In this document: piece after piece, positions 41,039 through 50,588 of the stretch
How positions within the stretch are numbered: position 1 is the stretch's first letter
How the letters are laid out: every line of letters begins with the position of its first letter
Origin: an uncultured Pelagibacteraceae bacterium
GTDB lineage: Bacteria > Pseudomonadota > Alphaproteobacteria > Pelagibacterales > Pelagibacteraceae
NCBI GenBank assembly: GCA_902581585.1
Contig: CACHPB010000008.1
Coordinates: forward strand, 1-56,562
Direction: 5' to 3'
Length of the DNA stretch: 56,562 bases
The notes under the pieces: model-generated
Seen by the model: only the letters and a program-made list of their open reading frames with translations
Told to the model about the DNA's origin: nothing
The model's database searches: none
Made by a program: the position numbers and the translations under genes

Positions 41039-41596
41039 TTAGTGATGATAGAAAGGTTTTCTTGCAAAAATATTTCTAACCATTGGCTCAAAATCTTTTA
41101 AAGTCATCGATTTATAATTTGGATCAAATGAAGCTTGGTCATAATTTTCACAAAAATCTATTGTTGCTTGATAATGTTCTGAGTCTTTATATTTTTCTCT
41201 AGCATTTTTATCTCCACCTAAATGTTCAGCAGAATAATAAGTTTGAAATAAACCATGGTGCAAAATAATCCAGTAAGTTTTTTCTGACACATATGGTTTA
41301 ATTACTGATGCTGCATATTGAGAATGATTCATTGGAGCCAACTCGTCTCCTAGATCATGCAATAACGTAGCTACTACCATTTCCTCGTTTTCTCCATTTT
41401 TGTATGCCCTTGTTGCTGCTTGCAAAGCATGCTCAAGTCTAGTTACTTGGTAACCCTCAAGCGTTGTTGTTTGTGATGCTAAATACTTTAAAACTCTATC
41501 AGCTGTTTTTCTTTCATACTGACTTTCTAACTTTTCTAAAAGCTGATAGTCATCTTTTGTACCATTTTTCATTTCAGTAAAACTTACTTTTTTCAT
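41039..41596 (-). CDS. HD-domain protein, PhnZ/MIOX-like oxygenase family
   Basis: The 185-residue protein has an HD-fold metal site: [12 protein letters not shown] (His), [21 protein letters not shown] (HD pair plus His), then a further His pair in [18 protein letters not shown]. The order [14 protein letters not shown]-(I/L)-G is that of PhnZ and related mixed-valent diiron oxygenases rather than of HD phosphohydrolases. A phosphonate or other polyol/amine substrate is possible; a simple phosphohydrolase cannot be ruled out. It lies between purF and the DUF255 gene (1 base each side). Confidence 0.72.
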   Translation of the reverse strand: MKKVSFTEMKNGTKDDYQLLEKLESQYERKTADRVLKYLASQTTTLEGYQVTRLEHALQAATRAYKNGENEEMVVATLLHDLGDELAPMNHSQYAASVIKPYVSEKTYWIILHHGLFQTYYSAEHLGGDKNAREKYKDSEHYQATIDFCENYDQASFDPNYKSMTLKDFEPMVRNIFARKPFYHH

Positions 41597-41597
41597 A

Positions 41598-43067
41598 TTA
41601 ATTATTTGAGGCAGTACTCAGTAATGAAAGTTGAGTTACTTTATCTTCACCAAGTTCGTCAATTATTTTTACAGGATATTCACCTGTAAAGTGGTGATCT
41701 GTCAACTGTGGGTAGTTATTGTTTCTTTTATCAAAACCCATTCCTAAATATAAGCCGTTTAAGCTTAAAAATTTAAGAGATTTTGCCTTAATAAATTCAC
41801 AAATTTCATCTGTAGATTTATTCGCAGCCATGAGTTCTTTTTTAGTAGGTGTATCCACACCGTAAAAATCAGGAAACTTAATTTCAGGACTTGCTATTCT
41901 AACATGAACTTCTTTTGCACCAGCATCATAAAGCATTTTAACTATTTTTGATGATGTTGTTCCTCTCACAAGAGAATCATCCACTAAAATTATCTTTTTA
42001 TTTTTAATTACTGAGATGTTTGGATTTAATTTCAATTTAACTCCAAGGCTCCTAATCTGTTGTGAGGGCTCAATAAAAGTTCTACCTACATAATGGTTTC
42101 TAATTAAACCTAAGTCAAATTTTAGTCTTTTTTCTTCAGCATATCCTAATGCTGCAGCATTTCCTGAATCTGGAACTGGCACAACTAAATCTGCTTTAAT
42201 ATTATCTTCTTTCGCTAATTGTGCACCAAAATTTTTTCTATATTCATAAGCAGTTTTGCCACTTAAAATACTGTCTGGTCTTGAAAAATATATATATTCA
42301 AAAACGCAAGGTCTAATTTTTTTTGGAGGAAAAGGCTTTACACTTTTCAATTCATTATTTTCAATATAAACAATCTCACCATTCTCTACCTCTCTTACAA
42401 ATTTAGCTCCAATAATATCAAAAGCACATGTTTCAGATGCAAGAACATAGGAATTTTTAAGTTTACCAATCACCAATGGTCTTATTCCATATGGATCTCT
42501 TACACCAATAAGTGTATTTTGTGTCATCATTACAAGTGCATAGCCACCCTGAATTTGAAATATAGCGTCTATAATTTTATCTATAGTTTTCACTCTTTTT
42601 GATTTAGCTATTAATTGAACAATGGTCTCCGTGTCGGAAGTTGTATAAAAAATAGCTCCTTCTTGAACTAATTTATTTCTTAATGTAATGGCATTTGTAA
42701 GATTACCATTATGTGCAACTCCTATACCACCTGCATTTGTATCAGCAAAAAAAGGCTGAACATTTCTTAAAGCAGTTCCACCAGTTGTTGAGTAACGATT
42801 ATGACCTATTGCATATTTTCCAGGAAGTTTTTTTATAACTTTTTCATCATTAAAGTTATCTCCAACTAAACCAAATCTTTTTTCAGAGTGATATTTTTCA
42901 CCATCATACGAAACAATGCCACAACCCTCTTGTCCTCTATGTTGAAGAGCATGAAGACCTAAAGCAGTTAAAGTAGAGGCATCATTAGAGTCACTTATAC
43001 CAAAAACTGCACACTCCTCTTTAATTTTAGGATCATATATCTTGAACTTTTTCTTTAGTTTCTTCAT
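41598..43067 (-). CDS. purF: Amidophosphoribosyltransferase
   Basis: PurF makes phosphoribosylamine from PRPP and glutamine, the first step of purine synthesis. The glutaminase Cys is at residue 19 (EECAVFGIS), so an 18-residue propeptide should be removed. Other motifs: LGLHALQHRGQEGCGIV, GHNRYSTTG, GVAHNGNLTN, EYIYFSRPDS and the PRPP loop IILVDDSLVRGTTSSKI. The extra Cys ligands of Fe-S type PurF proteins are replaced (PDFYG, TDHHFTG), so no cluster is expected. The 489-residue length is normal. Its start overlaps cvpA by 35 bases; cvpA-purF pairing is common. Confidence 0.95.
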   Translation of the reverse strand: MKKLKKKFKIYDPKIKEECAVFGISDSNDASTLTALGLHALQHRGQEGCGIVSYDGEKYHSEKRFGLVGDNFNDEKVIKKLPGKYAIGHNRYSTTGGTALRNVQPFFADTNAGGIGVAHNGNLTNAITLRNKLVQEGAIFYTTSDTETIVQLIAKSKRVKTIDKIIDAIFQIQGGYALVMMTQNTLIGVRDPYGIRPLVIGKLKNSYVLASETCAFDIIGAKFVREVENGEIVYIENNELKSVKPFPPKKIRPCVFEYIYFSRPDSILSGKTAYEYRKNFGAQLAKEDNIKADLVVPVPDSGNAAALGYAEEKRLKFDLGLIRNHYVGRTFIEPSQQIRSLGVKLKLNPNISVIKNKKIILVDDSLVRGTTSSKIVKMLYDAGAKEVHVRIASPEIKFPDFYGVDTPTKKELMAANKSTDEICEFIKAKSLKFLSLNGLYLGMGFDKRNNNYPQLTDHHFTGEYPVKIIDELGEDKVTQLSLLSTASNN

Positions 43068-43578
43068 AATCTTTTTTGTCAGGAAATTCTTTTATAAGAT
43101 AGTTACTACCTTTTTCAACCCATGCATATGTAAAAGCATCATCCAGCTTAATTGGCCATTTTTTATGATTATAGACTATATTTATGGTTGTATAAATGCA
43201 TACTACAATAATGTAAGCTCTTATAAAGCCGAAAAAGAAACCAAAGATTCTATCTAAATTACCCAGAACAGAGTATGTGATTGCTCTATTTATTCCTTTG
43301 TTAATTAATAAAATTAAGAAAATGATTATTATATATAATCCTATGCCAACAACCAGATCAAGAACATATTCACTATCAATAATATCTTTTAAAAATGGTT
43401 TTGCTTTTGGAAATAAGAAAAGAGTAACTACATAAGCTAAAAGCCACTTAGACGCTGACAAAACACTCAGCACAAAACCCTTTTTTGAACATTTAATTAA
43501 TGAGAAAATCGTAAAAACTATGTAAACAATATCAAATGCATACAAATCACTAAATATATCTTTAACTGTCTCGATCAC
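43033..43578 (-). CDS. cvpA: CvpA family membrane protein
   Basis: The 181-residue protein has four hydrophobic helices. It begins FDIVYIVFTIFSLIKCSKKGFVLSVLSASKWLLAYV, the CvpA pattern, and has NKGINRAITYSVLGNLDRIFGFFFGFIRAYIIV in the middle. CvpA is needed for colicin V production in E. coli and is linked to purine synthesis and envelope stability by its place before purF. Its function in this organism is unknown. It lies directly after the RND gene (0 bases) and overlaps purF. Confidence 0.9.
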   Translation of the reverse strand: MIETVKDIFSDLYAFDIVYIVFTIFSLIKCSKKGFVLSVLSASKWLLAYVVTLFLFPKAKPFLKDIIDSEYVLDLVVGIGLYIIIIFLILLINKGINRAITYSVLGNLDRIFGFFFGFIRAYIIVVCIYTTINIVYNHKKWPIKLDDAFTYAWVEKGSNYLIKEFPDKKDYEETKEKVQDI

Positions 43579-45951
43579 TTATTTTATTTTGAAAGGTTTA
43601 AATACTAAAAGAAGAGATGGTAATAATGTTAAGACAGATATCATAGCTAACAACATTGCAATTCCAGTAAAGATACCAAAATAAATTGTGGGAATAAAAT
43701 TAGATAAAATTAAAATAGAAAAACCAAATACAATTGTTATTGATGTATTGAGTATCGCTATTCCAACCGTTGAATGGCAATATTTAATTGTTTTATCGTA
43801 ATCCTTAAGATTAACCAATTCTTCTTTAAATCTATAAATATAATGAATACTGTTATCTACTGCTATTCCAATTGTGATAGCTGCAATCGTTATAGTCATC
43901 ATATCCAAAGGTATTCCAGCCAAACCTATTATACCTAAAATAAAAAAAGCTGCAATAAAATTGGGGACTACACCTATAAGTGAAATTTTTATATTCCTGA
44001 AAAGAATTAAAAACATAATTACAATTCCAATCATAACAAAACCTAAAGTTAATATTTGAGATTTAAATAAACTTTGAAGTAAATTATTAAATAATATTAA
44101 AACTCCTCCAAGTTTAAATTCATCTTTTTTAATACCTAACTTGTTTTCTAAATCAAAATTAATTTTATTGATAAGTTCATTTCTTCTTAATCCATCTAAA
44201 GAGTCCTTTATTCTTAAACTTATTCTAGCTTCAGAGTCTTCAATTGAAATATATGGATCAATAATCTCTTTCTTTATCAAGTCAGGTATCTTTGTGTAAA
44301 GAACACCCATTTCCAATGTTCCAAGTGGTTTATTGTTATTTAATTTAGTTGCTACCTCAATAATTGAGGAAAAAGATAAAACTTTCCCAGTTGCTTCAAT
44401 ATTATCAAGGTAATTATGAACCGTCCTTATTTTATCTATTTTATCTTTAGTAAACCAATATTTTTCATCATTTTCTTCTTCATCGCCCCAGTCATTTTCA
44501 TCATCTTTCTCCTCATCTTTTGTGATCGGGAATTTCAAGATAACTTCTAAAGGAGTTGTTCCACCAAGCTTTTCATCAATCAATTTCATACCTTGGTATA
44601 TTTCTGTTTTTTTATTGAAATAATTAATAAAACTATTCTCAACCTCTAATTTAGACATTCCAAAAATACTTAAAAATATAATGATTATAGTTAACCCAAA
44701 TATATAATTTTTATGATCAAGGGCTAGATTTCCAAAATAATTTGTAATTTTTGAATCTTCATTTTTAATTAAAGCTGTATTAGAATTTTCCATAAAACTA
44801 AGTAATGTCGGAAGAAGTGTGAATGTTGTTATAAGAGATGTAGTTAATCCAAAAGTCATCATCCAGCCAAAATCTATTATGGGTTTTATTTCACTAAAAA
44901 TTAAAGACATAAATGCACATATAGTTGTTATGACAGTATAAAATATTGGCAAAATCATTTTTCTTGTAGTTAAAAGTAAAACTTCAAATTTTTTTTTATT
45001 TGGAAATTGTTTTGTCAATTGCAAATATCTTGTGCTCATGTGAATATTCATTGCCATTGTTAAAATTAACATTAACGCAATAAAGTTTGATGAAATCACT
45101 GTAACTTTCCAACCAACAAATCCTAGAAATCCCACCATTACGATAACTGAAAAGAAGCAACTACTAATTGGTATAATTATCCATATTAATTTTCTAAAAA
45201 CGTACCAGAGTGTTAAAATAATAAATACCAATACTCCTATACCAAAAGTAACAATATCATTTTTTATGAAAGTCATCATATCGTCAGCGATCATAGGAAT
45301 CCCACCTAAATAAATTTCGGTGTTTTGATTATATTTTTTTATTATTTCTCTTATTTCTAAAATATTTTGGTGTCTCTCCTTTTTAACTTTATCCTTAAGT
45401 ATTTCTAAATCCTTTTTTGACTTATTTTTCATTTCTTCATTATTTGGTTTTATATAAACAATTATTCCACTCGTTTTGCCATCTTCACTAATAACAAAAT
45501 TTCTAAACACAGGGCTGTTCAAAATTTCATTGAAACCTCTTTCTTTGTCTATATTTTCACTTTTTAATGTTTTAAAATTTTGAATTCTATCAACTAAACT
45601 ATCATCAGTTGCATCTAGTAAAGGAATATCAAGTAAAGTAATTACATTGTGAACCCAATTTAAATTCTGTAAATCTTTTTTAAGTTCAAAAAGATTTTTA
45701 ATTGAATCTTCTGAAATCATTTTACTTTCTGGCGAATACGTGAGTATTAAAAATTCTTTAGCACCATATCGTTCATTAATTTCATTTAAATATTTTAAAT
45801 CTGGGTCATTCTCTAATAATAATGTCTCAGAGCTAGCATCTAGTCGGAAATCTTTTGAATTGTAAAAGGCTAATAGTAATAAGATTATAAGTAATGAGAA
45901 AACTAGTTTTGGTCTCTCTATTATATTTTTTTGATAAAAATTAGCTAACAT
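43579..45951 (-). CDS. RND-superfamily (MMPL-type) exporter
   Basis: The 790-residue inner membrane protein has two halves with about six helices each and two large periplasmic loops. The first half has NFIALMLILTMAMNIHMSTRYL and the second GIPLDMMTITIAAITIGIAVDNSIHYIYRFKEE, typical of the SSD/MMPL-type proteins that move lipids, hopanoids or other hydrophobic molecules, with Asp in the second-half IAVDNSIH. A very acidic loop (EKDDENDWGDEEENDE, about residues 475-490) is unusual. The substrate is unknown; a lipid to the outer membrane is a sensible guess. Confidence 0.87.
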   Translation of the reverse strand: MLANFYQKNIIERPKLVFSLLIILLLLAFYNSKDFRLDASSETLLLENDPDLKYLNEINERYGAKEFLILTYSPESKMISEDSIKNLFELKKDLQNLNWVHNVITLLDIPLLDATDDSLVDRIQNFKTLKSENIDKERGFNEILNSPVFRNFVISEDGKTSGIIVYIKPNNEEMKNKSKKDLEILKDKVKKERHQNILEIREIIKKYNQNTEIYLGGIPMIADDMMTFIKNDIVTFGIGVLVFIILTLWYVFRKLIWIIIPISSCFFSVIVMVGFLGFVGWKVTVISSNFIALMLILTMAMNIHMSTRYLQLTKQFPNKKKFEVLLLTTRKMILPIFYTVITTICAFMSLIFSEIKPIIDFGWMMTFGLTTSLITTFTLLPTLLSFMENSNTALIKNEDSKITNYFGNLALDHKNYIFGLTIIIIFLSIFGMSKLEVENSFINYFNKKTEIYQGMKLIDEKLGGTTPLEVILKFPITKDEEKDDENDWGDEEENDEKYWFTKDKIDKIRTVHNYLDNIEATGKVLSFSSIIEVATKLNNNKPLGTLEMGVLYTKIPDLIKKEIIDPYISIEDSEARISLRIKDSLDGLRRNELINKINFDLENKLGIKKDEFKLGGVLILFNNLLQSLFKSQILTLGFVMIGIVIMFLILFRNIKISLIGVVPNFIAAFFILGIIGLAGIPLDMMTITIAAITIGIAVDNSIHYIYRFKEELVNLKDYDKTIKYCHSTVGIAILNTSITIVFGFSILILSNFIPTIYFGIFTGIAMLLAMISVLTLLPSLLLVFKPFKIK

Positions 45952-45976
45952 TAGTTATTAGCTTTTATAATTTAAA

Positions 45977-47398
45977 TTAATTATTTTGAATATCTTTAAA
46001 TTTCGTAAACATTTCCTCAAATTCAAGCATTACTGTACCTGTTGGACCATGTCTTTGTTTTAAAATTAATAGTTCAGCTAAGTGTGAAATTTCATTCATT
46101 TTTGCCTGCCACTCAGCATGTTCAACAGTTGCAGGCCTAGGTTCTTTATTTTTTAAATAATAAGACTCTCTGAAGACAAACATTACAACATCAGCATCTT
46201 GCTCAATTGATCCAGATTCTCGAAGATCTGAAAGCAAGGGCTTTTTATCATCTCTTTGTTCAACTGCTCTCGATAGCTGAGATAATGCTAAAACAGGAAC
46301 TGCCAGTTCTTTTGCCAAAGCTTTAAGCCCCTGTGTTATTTCTGATATTTCCTGAACTCTGCCATCTTTAAAGTTTGTTCCTTTCATTAATTGTATATAA
46401 TCGATTACTATCATATCAAGACCATGGATCCTTTTAATTCGTCTCGCCCTATTGCTAAGTGCTGCGATAGAAATTGCTGGAGTTTCATCAATATATAATG
46501 GAAGATCGGCAATATTTTTTGAAGTCTCAATAAATTTATCAAATTGTTCATCTGAAATTTTACCTCGTCTTATATCATTAGATTTTATTCTAGATTGTTC
46601 GGCGAGAATTCTTGTTGACAGTTGTTCTGAGGACATTTCCAAAGAAAAAAAAGCAATACAAGATTTTTCACCTTTCTCTTGAATATTTTTTGCAGCATGA
46701 AATGCTATATTTGTAGCTAAAGCAGTTTTTCCCATAGATGGTCTACCAGCAATTATTATTAGATCTGATTTATGCATACCACCAAGTCTATCATCTAAAT
46801 CTTTTAGACCTGAAGGAACTCCAACGATGCCTTCTTCATTTTTATATGCGTTTGACGCCATTTCTATGGTCTGTCTCATAGCATCATCAAATTTCACAAT
46901 AGATGAACTAAATGAACCTTTCTCTGCTAAGTCAAATAAGGATTTTTCAAAATTTTCTATAATTTGTTGACCATCATTATTTAGATCATTTAGTTTTGCG
47001 GTATCAATTATGCTACCAGAAATTTTTATTAGCTCTCTTTTAACAAACAAATCATAAATTAATTTTGAGTATTCTATGCTTTGCCTAGAAGAAGTGGAAA
47101 ACTTTGTTATCTTTACCAGATATTCAGGAATGTTAAGTTCATCCTTTTCATTTTCAAAGTAATTTTTAAGAGTGATTGGATTTGCTAACATGCCTTTATA
47201 AATTAAACTTTCAATTGCACCAAAAATTTTCTGATGCATTGGATCGTAGAAATTTTTGCTTGAAATAATAAGACTAATATCATCAAATATTTCATTTGTA
47301 AGCAATATTGAACCTATTACTGACTGTTCTGCCTCTATGTTATTAGGAAGTTCATCTAATTTATTCTTTACTATATTTAAAGATTGAGACACCCTCAA
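45977..47398 (-). CDS. dnaB: Replicative DNA helicase
   Basis: The 473-residue hexameric helicase has the N-terminal DnaB domain (NNIEAEQSVIGSILL at residues 19-33), the Walker A motif GRPSMGKTA (218-226), Walker B LDMIVIDYIQLM, SQLSRAVEQRDDKKPLLSDLRESGSIEQDADVV and a C-terminal KQRHGPTGTV, all DnaB hallmarks. No intein is present. It lies 61 bases downstream of rplI in the common alphaproteobacterial order rpsF-rpsR-rplI-dnaB. Confidence 0.97.
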   Translation of the reverse strand: MRVSQSLNIVKNKLDELPNNIEAEQSVIGSILLTNEIFDDISLIISSKNFYDPMHQKIFGAIESLIYKGMLANPITLKNYFENEKDELNIPEYLVKITKFSTSSRQSIEYSKLIYDLFVKRELIKISGSIIDTAKLNDLNNDGQQIIENFEKSLFDLAEKGSFSSSIVKFDDAMRQTIEMASNAYKNEEGIVGVPSGLKDLDDRLGGMHKSDLIIIAGRPSMGKTALATNIAFHAAKNIQEKGEKSCIAFFSLEMSSEQLSTRILAEQSRIKSNDIRRGKISDEQFDKFIETSKNIADLPLYIDETPAISIAALSNRARRIKRIHGLDMIVIDYIQLMKGTNFKDGRVQEISEITQGLKALAKELAVPVLALSQLSRAVEQRDDKKPLLSDLRESGSIEQDADVVMFVFRESYYLKNKEPRPATVEHAEWQAKMNEISHLAELLILKQRHGPTGTVMLEFEEMFTKFKDIQNN

Positions 47399-47459
47399 GG
47401 TGTATATGATAGAAGAGAAAAAACAAACAATAATTATTATTGGGGAGAATTATGTATAA

Positions 47460-47918
47460 TTATTTTGTTTCTTCTTGTGCAGTCGTTTTTATTACAATCT
47501 GAGTTTGAACTTCTGAGTGTAGATTGATTAAAACCTCAAAATCTCCGATTGATTTTATCTCTTTTGAAGGTTGTATTAAAGAAGGGTTGATTTTAACATT
47601 ATCAATTTCCTCTAAAACTTTAGATATTTCTGTTGGTTTTACTGACCCATAAAGTTCATTGTTCTCCGTACTTAGTTTTTTAATTTCGTAATGTTTATTT
47701 TTAATTTTATCATGAATTAATTTTGCCTCTTTTTTTCTGTCCTGGTCTTTTTTGCTCAATTCCTGTTTTATTTTTTCTACTTCTTTAATATTTTCTTTTG
47801 ATGCAAAAAGGGCCTTCTTTTTTGATATAAGAAAGTTTCTAGCAAAGCCTCTTTTAACATCTATTATTTCCCCAATTGAACCAATTTTTCTTACGTTCTC
47901 TAATAATATTACTTTCAT
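47460..47918 (-). CDS. rplI: 50S ribosomal protein L9
   Basis: The 152-residue protein has the L9 N-terminal domain KVILLENVRKIGSIGEIIDVKRGFARNFLI, the connecting helix, and a C-terminal domain with ELYGSVKPTEI. It binds 23S rRNA near the L1 stalk. It lies one base after rpsR. Confidence 0.97.
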   Translation of the reverse strand: MKVILLENVRKIGSIGEIIDVKRGFARNFLISKKKALFASKENIKEVEKIKQELSKKDQDRKKEAKLIHDKIKNKHYEIKKLSTENNELYGSVKPTEISKVLEEIDNVKINPSLIQPSKEIKSIGDFEVLINLHSEVQTQIVIKTTAQEETK

Positions 47919-47919
47919 A

Positions 47920-48189
47920 TTATAACAAAGCCAAGTTTCTAGCTCTTTTAATTGATAATGATAATTCCCTTTGTTTTTTTTGACTCACAGAAGTTATTCT
48001 AGAGGGTAAAATTTTTCCATTCTCAGAAATATATCTTTTTAAAAGTTTAATGTTTTTATAATCAACTACAGGTGCTCCCTTTCCTGAGAGAGGACATTTT
48101 TTCTTAAATTTATATTTTTGGTTTTGAAAAATACTTAATTTTGCAAAATTACTCTGTTTAGGTTTTTTTTTGTTAGTTCTTTTTTTCAT
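47920..48189 (-). CDS. rpsR: 30S ribosomal protein S18
   Basis: The 89-residue protein has a basic N-terminal extension and the S18 core: [57 protein letters not shown] just before it is a longer-than-minimal S18 head. It pairs with S6 in the 30S platform. It follows rpsF by 7 bases. Confidence 0.97.
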   Translation of the reverse strand: MKKRTNKKKPKQSNFAKLSIFQNQKYKFKKKCPLSGKGAPVVDYKNIKLLKRYISENGKILPSRITSVSQKKQRELSLSIKRARNLALL

Positions 48190-48196
48190 AAAAATA

Positions 48197-48541
48197 TTAT
48201 TTATTTAAAACTTCTTTTTCTTCACTTTTCTTAAAATAGTCTGTATCTAAGTCAAAATTTTTAACTTTCACTGTCAAATATCTCAACAGATTCTTATCCA
48301 ATTTTTCGTTTTTTTCTAATTCAGATATTATTTTTCCATCACCTTTAATTTTAAAGTGAATATAATTACCCTTTTTATTTTTTTTTATTAAATATGATAA
48401 ATTCATAAGTCCCCAATTTTCAGTTTTTACTATATCTCCTTCAAATTTTTCTACAATTTTAGAATATTTTTCCTCAATTTGTTTTAGTTGAGAAGGACTT
48501 ACATCTTGTCTCGCTATAATAGTATGCTCATATAAGTTCAT
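48197..48541 (-). CDS. rpsF: 30S ribosomal protein S6
   Basis: The 114-residue protein shows the S6 fold and motifs: [48 protein letters not shown] and [15 protein letters not shown]. It forms a heterodimer with S18. It is the first gene of the minus-strand run rpsF-rpsR-rplI-dnaB and is divergent from fabD across 84 bases that should hold both promoters. Confidence 0.97.
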   Translation of the reverse strand: MNLYEHTIIARQDVSPSQLKQIEEKYSKIVEKFEGDIVKTENWGLMNLSYLIKKNKKGNYIHFKIKGDGKIISELEKNEKLDKNLLRYLTVKVKNFDLDTDYFKKSEEKEVLNK

Positions 48542-48625
48542 AATAATTCTTTTAAAAACCAGAGGATATACTATTATAATTTTTTAATTACAATATAAAA
48601 AATTAAGTTTTTACTGATATTTTCT

Positions 48626-49552
48626 ATGTTTTCTGTTTTATTTCCAGGCCAGGGTTCACAAACAGTTGGAATGGCAAAGGAATTTTACAATAATTTTGAA
48701 TTTGTTAAAAATCTTTTCCATGAGGCCGATGAAGAACTAAATTTTCCAATTAGTAAGTTAATTTTTGATGGACCCAAAGAATTACTAGACTTAACCGAAA
48801 ATACACAGCCAGCAATCTTTTTGGTTAGCTACTCAATTTTTAATGTTATTAAAAAGGAAACAAAATTAGATATTAATGATGCAAAATTTTTTGCTGGGCA
48901 TTCTTTAGGTGAATATTCTGCTTTATCATGTTCAGGTGTAATAAGTTTTAAGGAAACACTTAAACTTTTAAAAATTAGAGGTAATGCAATGCAAAATGCA
49001 GTTCCAAAAAACGAGGGTGGTATGGTTGCAGTTTTAGGTGAAGAAATTAAAAATATTAATGAAATTATTCAAAATAATAAAAATGAATATAACTGTTTTT
49101 TAGCAAATGATAATTCTAATGGACAAGTAGTTATAAGTGGAAAAACTGAAGATATAGATAAATTTATAATTGAATTAAAAAAATTAAAAATTAAAAATAT
49201 TAAATTGCCAGTTTCGGCTCCATTTCACTGCCCTTTGATGAGCCCAGCCACAAGAATTATGAGAGAAGAACTTAACAAAACTAATTTTTCTAATCCAAAT
49301 AACATGATAGTTTCAAATGTAACCGCGGAACCATCAAATAATCCTTTATACATAAGAAACCTTTTAATAGAGCAAATTGAAAAGCCAGTGCGTTGGCGAG
49401 AAAGTATTATAAATATGATAAATTTAGGTAGTGAAAAATTTATCGAAATAGGTCCTGGTAAAGTATTATCAGGTCTTGTAAAAAGAATTGATAGAAATGT
49501 AGAATTAATTCAAGTAAATAATATTGAAGATCTTAATTATCTAAAAAATTAA
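48626..49552 (+). CDS. fabD: Malonyl-CoA:ACP transacylase
   Basis: The 308-residue protein loads malonate onto ACP for fatty acid synthesis. It has FPGQGSQTVGMAKEFY, ENTQPAIFLVSYSIF, the nucleophile GHSLGEYSAL (Ser93), KLPVSAPFHCPLM with the catalytic His, and VRWRESIINMINLG. Length is normal. It overlaps fabG by one base. Confidence 0.96.
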   Translation: MFSVLFPGQGSQTVGMAKEFYNNFEFVKNLFHEADEELNFPISKLIFDGPKELLDLTENTQPAIFLVSYSIFNVIKKETKLDINDAKFFAGHSLGEYSALSCSGVISFKETLKLLKIRGNAMQNAVPKNEGGMVAVLGEEIKNINEIIQNNKNEYNCFLANDNSNGQVVISGKTEDIDKFIIELKKLKIKNIKLPVSAPFHCPLMSPATRIMREELNKTNFSNPNNMIVSNVTAEPSNNPLYIRNLLIEQIEKPVRWRESIINMINLGSEKFIEIGPGKVLSGLVKRIDRNVELIQVNNIEDLNYLKN

Positions 49553-50289
49553 TGATAGATTTAAAAAATTTAAATATAATTTTAACTGGTGCAACTGGGG
49601 TAATAGGCAATTCAATTCTTGATAAATTGATTTCAGCAGGATCAAATATATTGGCAACAGGAACGAATGAGGAAAAGTTAAAAAAAATTCAAGATAGATA
49701 TAAAAAATTAAATATATTAAGATTTGATTTATCTGATCATGCAAATATAGATAAATTTGTAGAAGATTGTAACAATATTTTGTCAAATAGGATTGATGTT
49801 TTAATAAACAATGCTGGTATTACCCAGGATAATTTATCTATCAGGATGAAAGAAGAAGAATGGAAAAAAGTTATTGATACAAATCTTACTTCAAATTTTT
49901 TAATAACCAAAAATGTTATTAAAAAAATGTTAAAATCAAAAAAAGGAAAAATAATAAACGTTACATCTGTAGTTGGCCATACTGGAAACATTGGGCAAGC
50001 AAATTATGCAGCATCTAAGGCGGGTATAATAGCAATGTCTAAAAGTCTAGCAATTGAGTATGGTAAAAAAAATATTACTGTTAATTCTGTTTCTCCAGGT
50101 TTTATAGTATCAGATATGACTGCAAAAATAAGCGAAGAACACACAGATTTAATGAAATCGAGGATATCTCTTAATAAATTTGGAAGTCCAGAGGATGTCG
50201 CTAATACAATTGTTTTTTTAAGTTCTAATCTGTCAGATTATATAACTGGAGAAACAATACATGTGAATGGAGGCATGTATTTTAGTTGA
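49552..50289 (+). CDS. fabG: 3-oxoacyl-ACP reductase
   Basis: The 245-residue SDR reduces 3-oxoacyl-ACP with NADPH. It has ILTGATGVIGNSIL (NADP motif, about residues 10-21), NNAGITQDNLSIRM, catalytic Ser139, Tyr152 and Lys156 (ANYAASKAG), then NSVSPGFIVSDMT and TGETIHVNGGMYFS at the C-terminus. It lies between fabD and acpP. Confidence 0.95.
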   Translation: MIDLKNLNIILTGATGVIGNSILDKLISAGSNILATGTNEEKLKKIQDRYKKLNILRFDLSDHANIDKFVEDCNNILSNRIDVLINNAGITQDNLSIRMKEEEWKKVIDTNLTSNFLITKNVIKKMLKSKKGKIINVTSVVGHTGNIGQANYAASKAGIIAMSKSLAIEYGKKNITVNSVSPGFIVSDMTAKISEEHTDLMKSRISLNKFGSPEDVANTIVFLSSNLSDYITGETIHVNGGMYFS

Positions 50290-50335
50290 CAAAATCAATA
50301 AAATATTTATTAACGAATAAACTATAAGGAACAAA

Positions 50336-50575
50336 ATGTCAGAGGATATTTCAAGCAAGGTAAAAAAAATAGTTGCAGATCATTTGGGTATAGATGAGTC
50401 AAAAGTAAATGATGACTCAAGTTTTATCGATGATTTAGGTGCAGATAGTTTAGATACAGTAGAGTTAGTGATGGCTTTTGAGGAGGAGTTTGGATCTGAA
50501 ATATCTGATAGCGATGCGGAGAAAATTTTAACTGTTGGAGATGCAGTAAAATTTATTGAAAATAAAGCTAACTAA
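50336..50575 (+). CDS. acpP: Acyl carrier protein
   Basis: The 79-residue acidic protein has the phosphopantetheine site [19 protein letters not shown] with Ser38. It carries growing acyl chains. An AAGGA-type ribosome binding site lies before the start. It is 13 bases upstream of gmk; the fabF and mltG genes that often lie between acpP and gmk in Alphaproteobacteria are missing here. Confidence 0.97.
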   Translation: MSEDISSKVKKIVADHLGIDESKVNDDSSFIDDLGADSLDTVELVMAFEEEFGSEISDSDAEKILTVGDAVKFIENKAN

Positions 50576-50588
50576 TTTTTTTACTTAA

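Noticed and set aside
41598..43067. PurF lacks three of four Fe-S Cys ligands known from the Bacillus enzyme
   Set aside because: Many alphaproteobacterial PurF sequences, as far as I recall, have the same PDFYG and TDH-FTG forms, so this is a lineage trait and not a loss special to this window.
47428..47442. CAATAAT/ATTATTG inverted repeat between rplI and dnaB, with a T-rich stretch after it on the minus strand
   Set aside because: The stem is only A-T pairs apart from one, and the loop is too small; in such A+T-rich DNA this is expected by chance.
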